From positions 1 through 31,812 of IMG/VR virus record IMGVR_UViG_3300031774_000078: a stretch of 31,812 bases of DNA; one strand, written 5' to 3'. The DNA is from a virus. Under the pieces are notes generated by a model. It saw only the letters and a program-made list of their open reading frames with translations. It made no database searches and had not been told where the DNA came from. This document shows positions 15,407 to 22,360 of this stretch, one piece after another. Made by a program: the position numbers and the translations under genes. The stretch's first letter is position 1. Each line of letters opens with the position of its first letter.

Positions 15407-18000
15407 GCCACTTTATTTCCATTGCAAAGATTGATCTAGGTGACACCACGCTGCTGGTGACCTCAGACGCTCCTGTTGTTATGCTCAAAAGCCAGGAGGA
15501 GATGCATGAGATGCATTTCAATGTTCCCTCACTGGGCATATCGGTTCCAGCCAGATCTGTTGACATGCTTGGCTCGTCGGCGTCATCAGGCTCTGCGTCA
15601 ATAGGAATTTCCACTGAAGACTTTGATGTTATTGGGTACATAGCTTCCGGGGGATCGGTCCTACATAAGCAGGTTGAGATAAGACTCGTCTATGAAGACA
15701 GTTTCTACGAGGACAGTTATCTCGCATACCGTGGAATAATAAGCTCATTCGGCGTAGACCCAGAGTCGGGTAGAGTTGACTTTGATATTGGTCCTGACTT
15801 TATTTCTGTGGACAAATCGTTCCCAGCCACAACTGTTGGCGACGAAGGCAGGTTCCCCGGCTCTCCAGATGGAACAAAGTCGAGAGCCATACCAGTCATA
15901 TACGGAGAGGTCCGAAAGGTTCCAGTCCCAATTGTCGCCTACGTACAGAGGGGCTCCAAAGTAAGGCTTGCTGTTGCGTCTCACCATATATACGGATCGA
16001 ATGAGAAGCCCGGCTATCTGCAGATTGGAACAACCCCAAAGGGCGATCTTGTAGAGTATTATGAGATCAAGACAGATAATGACTCTCTTGGAGGATTCTA
16101 CTCATACATAGACGTGCCTGTGGAACATTGGGACGACTCGATATACGTTGTTAGCACTTTGGGCAAGACATCCTCTAATGGCAGAGCGATATCCAGGCTC
16201 GGCGACACGCTCCAGGACCTTTGGGTGTCCTATGCTGGCGGAAATTCTCAGAGCTTTGATGCAGCTCGAGCGTCAAGGTCTGCACTATTCCTAAACTCGA
16301 TCCGGGTAGGACTTGCGATAACTGAGTCGGTCTCAGGTCAGTCTGTTATAGACATCGTTGCTGGCAGATTTAACAGCCTTCCAGTTAGACTGTGCTATGA
16401 CAGGGGGCTGTTTTGCTGGGAGGCTGTCTCTTGGCCTGCCGTCGGCTCGGGATCAAAGTCATTTACATACGGCGTAGACTCTTCGCAGAGGTCACCACTG
16501 TCAATTACTCAAATTAACGAAATTAGAAACAAGTTTCGATTTAAGATGGGATTTGACGCAAAGTTCAATGAAACAACAGAGACCAGAATTGTTGACAGGT
16601 CAAACAGCCCCATACTAAGGCAGAGCGCCTCAATGTTTGGCGAGACTTCAATTCATGAGGTTGACCTTTCTGATGCAACAGACAAGCTTGGCGCTGGCAT
16701 TGCAATCGACAGTATTATTAAGAGCAAAAGCGGTCCAAGGATAACCGTTTCATACAGTGGGTGCGACCCGTCTTTTCTTGACGAGAATCTTGGTGAGCCA
16801 TGGTCGATAACTGATGACGAGTCTGGACTAAGGAGTGCGTCCTTTGTCCTTGTATCAGTCCAGCCTGACGTTGACTCTGGGACCGTGTCGCTGACATTTG
16901 TCAGCACAGAGGACGTGAACACCACGCTGAGAAGGTCTAGGGCTGCTGCAGAGATCGTGGTGTCTTCAACACCGACACAGTCTTCTTCCGACGGCGGCGG
17001 CGGCGGCAGTTTTGAGCAGGCGAGGAAGTACGGGGTGTTCCTTGGGCGAACCGGCGCCAACAACTGGTCTGCCGCAAACTACGAGTACCTAAAGGACGCA
17101 CCGCTGATTGCCTTCGAGGACAAGAGTAGCATTTCTTATGATGGAACATACGCCGGGTTCAACTGCGTCGTTCAGAACGATTTCAACTGGGGTGCATCTA
17201 GCCTATCTGGTGGGTCATCATACCCAAGGTATCGGTATTTCCCGCTTGAGCTTACGAACGCAACCGTCGTTCATGGCGACATATCAAAGGTAATTCCAAA
17301 CCAGAGGGTTATGGGGCTAAATGCGGACGGAAGCAATTACCTGGGGGCGACAGTAAGCAAGGCTCAAGTAACCGGCTACATGCGATTCAACTACTCCGTT
17401 AAGGCGCTTGTTATGTACGGTCAATTTCCCTACAGCGACACAAACAAGAACGGCATCGGGTGGGTCACACTAAACCCCGTCAACAGGATGGGGATGAACA
17501 CGGATGCAGCAGGAGTCCCCAAAAGCACATTCAACTCAAACAGCTGGTTTGACTATGGGACGAACTATGTCGCATACAAGCACATTGCGACTGTTGCTGG
17601 CGGCATAACCAAACAATCCGCATTCGCAGATGCGTCAGCCTCCCTATCTGCTGGAATAGAGACCCTGAACGCCCCGAGCCATGACGCTGGCATTGATTCC
17701 GATCTGCTCTGGTCCGCTAACGCAGTAACCCTATACGGGGACTTTCAAAACTTTTCGGATGAAGACATGTACATGATGGACTTCAACGGGACCACAATAC
17801 CCGAGCTTCAGCAAGACAAGACATCTGAGACAAGCATAAAGATAAACGCAACCAGTAACAGTTGGAGTACGTATCAACCCTGGTCTCCGGGTGACACATA
17901 CTACGACACCCATTACGCATCCAGCGCATACTTTAATTCCATGATTGTGGGATTTGTGACCGAAAAAAACCTTCAAGACTTAGGGATATCTGTCCCTTAA
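15403..18000 (+). CDS. Large tail tip/baseplate hub candidate with C-terminal domain after a Gly linker
   Basis: The product is 865 residues. Residues 1-170 are strand-rich (ISIAKIDLGDTTLLVTSDAP, YLAYRGIISSFGVDPESGRVDFDIG) and lead to AIPVIYGEVRKVPVPIVAYV, a pattern I associate with phage tail tip or hub proteins. The middle (about 270-520) continues in mixed alpha/beta style. A Gly-Gly-Gly-Gly-Gly stretch at about 531-535 separates a C-terminal domain of about 330 residues rich in Tyr, Asn, Ser and Trp, as in surface-binding or carbohydrate-contacting modules. It is the largest tail protein in this half and starts in ATGA overlap with the previous gene. A role at the tail tip or in host contact is likely but not proven. 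The Arg codons are mainly AGA/AGG. Confidence 0.6.
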   Translation: MSHFISIAKIDLGDTTLLVTSDAPVVMLKSQEEMHEMHFNVPSLGISVPARSVDMLGSSASSGSASIGISTEDFDVIGYIASGGSVLHKQVEIRLVYEDSFYEDSYLAYRGIISSFGVDPESGRVDFDIGPDFISVDKSFPATTVGDEGRFPGSPDGTKSRAIPVIYGEVRKVPVPIVAYVQRGSKVRLAVASHHIYGSNEKPGYLQIGTTPKGDLVEYYEIKTDNDSLGGFYSYIDVPVEHWDDSIYVVSTLGKTSSNGRAISRLGDTLQDLWVSYAGGNSQSFDAARASRSALFLNSIRVGLAITESVSGQSVIDIVAGRFNSLPVRLCYDRGLFCWEAVSWPAVGSGSKSFTYGVDSSQRSPLSITQINEIRNKFRFKMGFDAKFNETTETRIVDRSNSPILRQSASMFGETSIHEVDLSDATDKLGAGIAIDSIIKSKSGPRITVSYSGCDPSFLDENLGEPWSITDDESGLRSASFVLVSVQPDVDSGTVSLTFVSTEDVNTTLRRSRAAAEIVVSSTPTQSSSDGGGGGSFEQARKYGVFLGRTGANNWSAANYEYLKDAPLIAFEDKSSISYDGTYAGFNCVVQNDFNWGASSLSGGSSYPRYRYFPLELTNATVVHGDISKVIPNQRVMGLNADGSNYLGATVSKAQVTGYMRFNYSVKALVMYGQFPYSDTNKNGIGWVTLNPVNRMGMNTDAAGVPKSTFNSNSWFDYGTNYVAYKHIATVAGGITKQSAFADASASLSAGIETLNAPSHDAGIDSDLLWSANAVTLYGDFQNFSDEDMYMMDFNGTTIPELQQDKTSETSIKINATSNSWSTYQPWSPGDTYYDTHYASSAYFNSMIVGFVTEKNLQDLGISVP

Positions 18001-18009
18001 GGAGAAACA

Positions 18010-18225
18010 ATGAGCAAGATATTATCTAGAAAGCTATTCGTATCCCTGGGTTCAATCGCAATGATTGTCTCGAGCGCCATTCAGGGGTCCCTGGTGTGGG
18101 CGGAAGCCATTCCCAGCATCGCCGCAGTTGCCATTGGGTATTGCATTGCGCAAGGCTGGGTCGATGCGAAGGCGATTGAGTCGGCAGCGGTGAAGGCTGG
18201 TTTAAGTGAAGATAAGTCTGAGTAA
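18010..18225 (+). CDS. Small two-span membrane protein, holin candidate
   Basis: The product is 71 residues with AAGGAG directly upstream. Two hydrophobic segments, LFVSLGSIAMIVSSAIQGSLVWA (about 9-31) and IPSIAAVAIGYCIA (about 34-47), are followed by a short charged tail ending EDKSE. Size, topology and position between the tail genes and two further membrane proteins match phage holins, which form membrane lesions at lysis. The identification rests on topology only; other small phage membrane proteins look similar. Confidence 0.6.
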   Translation: MSKILSRKLFVSLGSIAMIVSSAIQGSLVWAEAIPSIAAVAIGYCIAQGWVDAKAIESAAVKAGLSEDKSE

Positions 18226-18547
18226 AGTCGCGGCAACGGCGATCGTCGTCCTTGTCTTTATTGCGATTGGGTATTGGCTCGGAACTGCGGGGCTTCTTTC
18301 CGGTGGCGCTGTTGTCGCCGTTGCCGCTGGTCGTGCGAGACGGGGTATTAAGCAATCTGTGGTTATCGCCGAAACGGCTTCGAGCGAAATCTCTAGCGCT
18401 GTGGACGGCATAAACCTAAGAATGGACAGACTTGAGTCATCTGCACGAGAGTCGGGAGGCAATGAGGGTGAAAATAGGTCAAACCATGACCCTGATAACG
18501 GTCTTATTGTTGACCGTCCAAGGCTACGCATCACCGACAAAGGGTAA
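18206..18547 (+). CDS. Membrane protein with helical tail, possible i-spanin-like
   Basis: The 113-residue frame starts at a GTG overlapping the holin candidate by 20 nt. Hydrophobic residues about 8-43 (VAATAIVVLVFIAIGYWLG, then LLSGGAVVAVAAG) form one long or two short spans, followed by a positive patch RARRG and a helical, charged tail. Its 3' end contains the start of the next gene in another frame. An N-terminal membrane anchor with a helical tail overlapped by a secreted protein recalls Rz/Rz1 spanin pairs, but the family is not recognised by sequence and the start codon is uncertain. Confidence 0.5.
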   Translation: MKISLSKVAATAIVVLVFIAIGYWLGTAGLLSGGAVVAVAAGRARRGIKQSVVIAETASSEISSAVDGINLRMDRLESSARESGGNEGENRSNHDPDNGLIVDRPRLRITDKG

Positions 18548-18932
18548 GTGGTCGGCTTCTAATGGCACAGTCTCTGAGATTCCGTGTCCCGATGAGTATG
18601 GTGATGTGACCATGCTTGCTCAAGGGTGCGTCCTTAGGCTGTCTGGCGGAGGACTGCTTTATACAAAGGCTGCGGACGCTGCGGTGTATGGGGAGATGGA
18701 TATGGCAAGCAAGATGGTGAGCGGGCTTAAGGTTGAGATTAGCACCTGCACCTCCACACTGGAGCGAATCAGGCTTGAGCACCTGTCCAAGATAAAGAGT
18801 CTTTCAGAGTCAGCTCTACTAGACATCTCTAAAATGGAGGATTCTCATAAGGCTGAAATGGTTAGCAGGACTTGGACTGCGGTATCGGTAGGATTTAGTC
18901 TCGGCGCAGCCCTTTTAATCGCCTTCAGGTAG
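18468..18932 (+). CDS. Secreted, C-terminally membrane-anchored protein, possible spanin-like
   Basis: GGGAGG (18454-18459) favours the GTG at 18468 (8-nt spacing) over the ATG at 18462 (2 nt); ATG 18486 is also possible. From the GTG the product is about 154 residues. It starts with a signal-peptide-like segment (MTLITVLLLTVQGYA), then a small Cys-containing domain (CPDEYG, GCVLRL, GGLLYT), a charged helix and a C-terminal hydrophobic segment, TAVSVGFSLGAALLIAF. It overlaps the upstream membrane gene by about 80 nt. Signal plus C-terminal anchor is the u-spanin topology, but no lipobox cysteine is seen, so the lysis role is only suggestive. The 3' end overlaps the convergent unknown gene by 18 nt. 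Confidence 0.55.
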   Translation: MKIGQTMTLITVLLLTVQGYASPTKGKWSASNGTVSEIPCPDEYGDVTMLAQGCVLRLSGGGLLYTKAADAAVYGEMDMASKMVSGLKVEISTCTSTLERIRLEHLSKIKSLSESALLDISKMEDSHKAEMVSRTWTAVSVGFSLGAALLIAFR

Positions 18933-19439
18933 ATATTTCATTCTGGGACGCCTGCTTGGCAGATGGAAATCTTCAATCGCATCAATAAACAATTGAAAGT
19001 CCTCCGGTCCCCTGTATATGCCAACCCTCGTATCCATTGCGGGCACCCTTATGCCGCTGGGATGGTTCGAAAAGAAGAGGAAGAAGTCACCCCTTTTGCA
19101 GTCGCACTGACGGACCCTTCCAGACGAGGACCTGATTAAGTCTGGGTCGTTCTCAGTGATTCCCACCGTAACCCTCCCCCTTACCTGTCCCGACCATGGT
19201 ATGACTACGCCCTTTTGATAGCCGGTAAACATGTTGCCCCATGAGACGTTAGGACCAACGCACACAAGTACGTCTGGATTACACTCCCGGAGAAGCCTTT
19301 TTAGAGGATAGTCCTTCGACTCGGGCTCCTCTTCATCAAGGTGATCTCTGTATTCATACTTTCCGCCATGAAAGACCTCGTGCCCAGCCTTCTCGAGCTC
19401 TTCTATTATGGAATGATGCATTGTAAACAAGAACTTCAT
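18915..19439 (-). CDS. Unknown protein, last gene of the leftward operon
   Basis: The product is 174 residues. It begins MKFLFTMHHSIIEELEKAGHEVF, a strand-helix opening, contains CNPDVLVCVGPNVSWGNMF and GVVIPWSGQV, then CDCKRGDFFLFFSN and a C-terminal helix. The alternating alpha/beta pattern with hydrophobic strands and Gly turns hints at a Rossmann-like or glycosyltransferase-like fold, but no signature motif supports this. It is the last gene of the leftward methylation/recombination operon, 4 nt after the RuvC-like gene, and converges with the structural operon. Its function is unknown. Confidence 0.6.
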   Translation of the reverse strand: MKFLFTMHHSIIEELEKAGHEVFHGGKYEYRDHLDEEEPESKDYPLKRLLRECNPDVLVCVGPNVSWGNMFTGYQKGVVIPWSGQVRGRVTVGITENDPDLIRSSSGRVRQCDCKRGDFFLFFSNHPSGIRVPAMDTRVGIYRGPEDFQLFIDAIEDFHLPSRRPRMKYLPEGD

Positions 19440-19443
19440 GTAT

Positions 19444-19950
19444 CTACCCTAGCACTCCGTTTTGCCTGCGACCATACTCTGCTATAAGAAGAGCGTCCGC
19501 AAGCCCGTCATGGGGCTTTCTCGCCCTCTCAGACTTACGCAGGTCAGTTGAAGGGAACAGTCTTTTGGCTCCTAGTATATTCCTATCCTTCCCGTCACCG
19601 GGAACACCTGAAAGCATTTTCGAGGTCCATGTTCTTGGGGCCACAATGTTAAGCGATACTTCGCATGAAATTATTAGCGCAACCCATATGCCGTAGCCAT
19701 AACCCGTCTTAAATGTTGAGCTCACGCCCTGACCTGGTCTTGCGCTTTGTGATTCAATGAACGCCACCTTGGCGCCAGAGTCCTTGATAAGGTCCCTCAT
19801 TGCGCCAATATCGTACTCCCTTCTGGACTTGCCTACCGCTATCGTCGGCGTAATCGACACGCTTTCAACCTCTCCGCCGAAAGAGAGGACGGCGATGCCG
19901 CCAGACAGTCCGGGGTCTACTCCAATTATCAAACCTATTCTCCTATCCAT
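19444..19950 (-). CDS. RuvC-like Holliday junction resolvase
   Basis: Using the ATG at 19950 the product is 168 residues; an in-frame ATG at 19971 would overlap the methyltransferase genes further. The RNase H-like fold is clear: IIGVDPGLSGG with catalytic Asp12, FIESQ with Glu66, and KPHDGLADALLIAEYG with Asp148 and Asp152. These match the RuvC catalytic acids. The enzyme would resolve or debranch four-way and branched DNA made by the neighbouring exonuclease, annealing protein and SSB, or before packaging. It overlaps the end of the methyltransferase gene by 16 nt, so the genes are co-transcribed. Confidence 0.8.
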   Translation of the reverse strand: MDRRIGLIIGVDPGLSGGIAVLSFGGEVESVSITPTIAVGKSRREYDIGAMRDLIKDSGAKVAFIESQSARPGQGVSSTFKTGYGYGIWVALIISCEVSLNIVAPRTWTSKMLSGVPGDGKDRNILGAKRLFPSTDLRKSERARKPHDGLADALLIAEYGRRQNGVLG

Positions 19951-20801
19951 CCGTCGGAAAGAATTGTCCATGCTGCAGCCGCCACGATTGGAACCTGCCC
20001 GTTTCCAATGGCTTTAAGCCTGTCCACCCTATCGGCCAGCCCATGAGCCACTCGACCCACGTCGGGTTCAGTGGTCCACCAGCCAGAAACGGCAAACTCG
20101 GGCCGTCTCTGAACTCCTCTGAAGGGCTGCCGCAATCCCTCGCATCGTGAGACCTCGGCGTCGGCCACCTGTTCTTTGTCTCCATGTCTGGCCACGAGTT
20201 CCCTTCCGCCATTCCTGCCAGTGTCAGGCGAACCTTCCCCAGCCAGCCTCCCTCCGACTTTCCTGCCGCGCCTCCTTTGTTTGACTTCCATGTCTGGTTT
20301 GCGGTTGGTGTTGGAAGCAAGAATCCACATTCTGTTTCTTTGATGAAGCGCACCGAGGTGCCTAGCTCCCAGCACGCACCACCTGACGTCATACCCCAGG
20401 CTGGTAAGTCCTTCGATGACGGTGCCGAGTCCACGGGTACGCAGGTACGGACTGTTTTCCGCGAAGACAAAACGAGGTTCAACCTCTCCAACAACCCTGA
20501 GCATCTGGAACCATAGTCCTGAACGGTTTCCGGCAATTCCTTCACGCCGACCCGCAGAGCTGATGTCTTGACATGGGAACCCTCCCGAAATAACGTCAAT
20601 TGACCCCCTCCAGGGTCTCCCGTCGAAGGTGTTGATGTCGTCCCAGACTGGGAAGCTTTCGAGAGATCCATCGCGCTGTCTGGCGATGAGTGAGCTTCTT
20701 GCATAGGAATCAATCTCAACAGCGCATCGGGTGCGCCATCCAAGGAGTCTCCCTCCCAGGATGCCTCCTCCTGCTCCTGCAAATAGTGCCAACTCATTCA
20801 T
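19935..20801 (-). CDS. DNA cytosine-C5 methyltransferase (Dcm-type)
   Basis: The product is 288 residues. Conserved motifs are in order: motif I LFAGAGGG (6-13), motif II acidic Glu29, motif IV GGFPCQDIS with catalytic Cys77 (73-81), motif VI ENS (115-117), motif VIII HQRNR (153-157), a variable target-recognition region with VADAEVSRC, and motifs IX/X DRVDRLKAIGNGQVP (about 257-271). The set is complete, so the enzyme should be active, transferring methyl groups to C5 of cytosine and probably protecting phage DNA from host restriction. The recognition sequence cannot be read from the gene. Nearly the whole frame is shared with a second ORF in another frame on the same strand. Its ATG overlaps the upstream gene's stop in ATGAATGA. 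Confidence 0.9.
   Translation of the reverse strand: MNELALFAGAGGGILGGRLLGWRTRCAVEIDSYARSSLIARQRDGSLESFPVWDDINTFDGRPWRGSIDVISGGFPCQDISSAGRREGIAGNRSGLWFQMLRVVGEVEPRFVFAENSPYLRTRGLGTVIEGLTSLGYDVRWCVLGARHLGALHQRNRMWILASNTNRKPDMEVKQRRRGRKVGGRLAGEGSPDTGRNGGRELVARHGDKEQVADAEVSRCEGLRQPFRGVQRRPEFAVSGWWTTEPDVGRVAHGLADRVDRLKAIGNGQVPIVAAAAWTILSDGWIGE
19943..20797 (-). CDS. Overlapping-frame protein nested in the methyltransferase gene
   Basis: This 284-residue frame starts 4 nt after the methyltransferase ATG and stops 8 nt before its stop, on the same strand. It is not random shadow sequence: it carries motifs I recognise from phage proteins found at dcm loci, HVKTSAL (about 75-81), LPTPTA (161-166), WPTPRSHDA (211-219) and LNPTWVEWLMGWPIGWTGL (243-261). 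The W/L-P-T-P blocks coincide with the VADAEVSR-type target-recognition region of the methyltransferase frame. The protein is Trp/Pro/Ser-rich, without signal or membrane span. Its function is unknown. It may be a partner of the methyltransferase or a target-recognition subunit. In-frame relatives of the C-terminal block occur fused to some Dcm proteins, as I recall. Confidence 0.65.
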   Translation of the reverse strand: MSWHYLQEQEEASWEGDSLDGAPDALLRLIPMQEAHSSPDSAMDLSKASQSGTTSTPSTGDPGGGQLTLFREGSHVKTSALRVGVKELPETVQDYGSRCSGLLERLNLVLSSRKTVRTCVPVDSAPSSKDLPAWGMTSGGACWELGTSVRFIKETECGFLLPTPTANQTWKSNKGGAAGKSEGGWLGKVRLTLAGMAEGNSWPDMETKNRWPTPRSHDARDCGSPSEEFRDGPSLPFLAGGPLNPTWVEWLMGWPIGWTGLKPLETGRFQSWRLQHGQFFPTDG

Positions 20802-21036
20802 GGGTCTCCACGTTCAGCCTGGTCTCTATCCAGCAGTGCGCCCCACAGGACAAAGGGTTGTGAGGTCGATACACTACCCTGGCAACCTCTTCACCAGCCT
20901 CATTGCGAATAACGGCCTCAGATGCATACCTGTTGTCCTTGTAGGTCTTCACCGTTAAGACGGGCTTTGCATCCTTGACCGCAATCTTCCTGTTGGACTT
21001 AATTACATGTTGGTTTACATGAATTATTGTTTTCAT
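20794..21036 (-). CDS. Small conserved phage protein, unknown function
   Basis: The product is 80 residues: MKTIIHVNQHVIKSNRK, then PVLTVKTYKDN, EVARVVYRPHNPLSCGAHCWIETR and an acidic end. I recall small phage proteins with this IHVNQHVIKSN...RVVYRP...PLSCGA layout next to replication or methyltransferase genes, but know of no function. Its stop TGA is the last part of the ATGAATGA junction in which both overlapping methyltransferase-locus frames start, so translation of all three is probably coupled. It begins 6 nt after the SSB stop. Confidence 0.65.
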   Translation of the reverse strand: MKTIIHVNQHVIKSNRKIAVKDAKPVLTVKTYKDNRYASEAVIRNEAGEEVARVVYRPHNPLSCGAHCWIETRLNVETHE

Positions 21037-21042
21037 GCCGAC

Positions 21043-21618
21043 CTAGAATGGAATCGGGTCGTTGTTGCCGGAGTTGCCACCGTTGCCCCATCCGCCTTGG
21101 TTTCCGCCCGAGCTTAGGTCACCTTGACCTCCTTTGTTGCCCCATCCGCCTTGGTTCCCGCCCGCTGGTGCAGGCTGACTGGGTCCCGATGAGCTCCAGC
21201 CACTGCTGGCGCTTTGAGTTTGCGGGACGGTGTTTTGAGACTGTCCGCCAGACCAGGAGTTCGACTGCTGGCTCTGACCAGAAAATGATGACTGCTCTGA
21301 CTGTCCAGACTTCTCTGACTTTCTCGTAATGGTGACCCGGTTTGCTGAATACTGCATACCTGTCACCTCCTGACCGTCTTTGTTCCTATAGGTCTTTTGG
21401 TACCCACTGCCCTTTATGAGGAGCATGTCTCCTTTGTTGGCATACTGTCGAAGGTATCTTGCCGTGTGCTTGTATGCTGAGATCCTGTACCAACTACAGA
21501 TGTCTTCTCCCTTCACCTTTCCATTCACGGCTATCTTTAGATTAACAATGTCTTCATTGACGTCATCCATAAACGCCAATCGGCCAAGAATCTCATATTC
21601 CATAAACTGACTACTCAT
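21043..21618 (-). CDS. ssb: Single-stranded DNA-binding protein
   Basis: The product is 191 residues with GGGAGA upstream. The N-terminal 110 residues form an OB-fold pattern: LKIAVNGKVKG, WYRISAYKHTARYLRQYANKGDMLLIKGSGYQKTYRNKDG. A long Gln/Ser/Gly/Asn-rich linker follows, with GGNQGGWGN appearing twice. The last residues, NNDPIPF, closely match the acidic-hydrophobic SSB tip (usually DDIPF) that recruits replication and repair partners. It would coat single strands from the exonuclease and hand them to the annealing protein encoded just upstream, whose stop overlaps this start by 8 nt. Confidence 0.88.
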   Translation of the reverse strand: MSSQFMEYEILGRLAFMDDVNEDIVNLKIAVNGKVKGEDICSWYRISAYKHTARYLRQYANKGDMLLIKGSGYQKTYRNKDGQEVTGMQYSANRVTITRKSEKSGQSEQSSFSGQSQQSNSWSGGQSQNTVPQTQSASSGWSSSGPSQPAPAGGNQGGWGNKGGQGDLSSGGNQGGWGNGGNSGNNDPIPF

Positions 21619-22360
21619 TACTATCTCCCTGTTTAATTAATTTGTATTGACCAAGGTCCGGTGTTGTTGATGTGATGTGAACGAGCATTGCCTGCATTGA
21701 AGACTCGCCCATATCTATTATCTGTTGAACGTCTTTGACCTTCTCGTTCTTTGGGTTGAGGTTCCACTGAGATACACATAGTTCAAAAAACTTATCCATG
21801 TGCGTTTTCCTGAAACCCCTATCCTTCTTGAATAGCCCGCTTTTAATTCCGTATTCAACGGGGTCAAGTCTTTCAAAGTCCTCAATCGTATGGTCCTTTG
21901 CGCCATAAATATCTATGCCCAGACCAATCGTGGCAAGTAATTTAACCTTGCAGCGCATTTTATTGTTTGACAGTTGAGCGGAATCAAAGCCCTTAACGGC
22001 CCTATGTCCCGTCCCATAGATCGGCAAATGCATTGAGGCAAAAAACGACTGCCCCTGTTTTAAAATCTCTAGGTTAGCCTCAATGTAAGCGGTTCCATCA
22101 GGCAAAAGGCAGTATTCATCCTTTATCCCATCTCGACCGTTGTCAAACAGGGTAAAGCTAAACATGCTGCATGGAAAGTTCTTCTTCAGGAGGAGGTATG
22201 CGGTTGACCACTTAAGGTAAGGTATCGCAGTGTTGCCCTTCTTTATCCTCTCTATCTGGTCTTCCCCAATCTTAATCGACCTTAGGGTGTCCCAGATGTG
22301 ACGAGCCAACGCCTCCTTACTTCTGATCTCCACATCATCTACTGAGTTCTTCTTACTCAC
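21611..22360 (-). CDS. DUF1071/Sak-type single-strand annealing protein
   Basis: The product is 249 residues from a GTG that overlaps the exonuclease stop (GTGA). The core pattern matches the DUF1071 branch of the RAD52-like annealing proteins: AIPYLKWSTAYLLLKKNFP, then CLLPDGTAYIEANLEI, HLPIYG, and MRCKVKLLATIGLGIDIYGAKD. These proteins anneal complementary strands and work with a 5'-3' exonuclease, here the adjacent gene. The C-terminal 80 residues are less conserved and acidic, ending DSNE, possibly an SSB or partner contact. Exo, annealing protein and SSB in consecutive overlapping genes form a lambda Red-like cassette. Confidence 0.75.
   Translation of the reverse strand: MSKKNSVDDVEIRSKEALARHIWDTLRSIKIGEDQIERIKKGNTAIPYLKWSTAYLLLKKNFPCSMFSFTLFDNGRDGIKDEYCLLPDGTAYIEANLEILKQGQSFFASMHLPIYGTGHRAVKGFDSAQLSNNKMRCKVKLLATIGLGIDIYGAKDHTIEDFERLDPVEYGIKSGLFKKDRGFRKTHMDKFFELCVSQWNLNPKNEKVKDVQQIIDMGESSMQAMLVHITSTTPDLGQYKLIKQGDSNE

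Noticed and set aside
20184-20516. 110-aa plus-strand frame across the methyltransferase locus
   Set aside because: It is antisense to the dual-coding region and has no recognisable motif. Only the two minus-strand frames carry family patterns.
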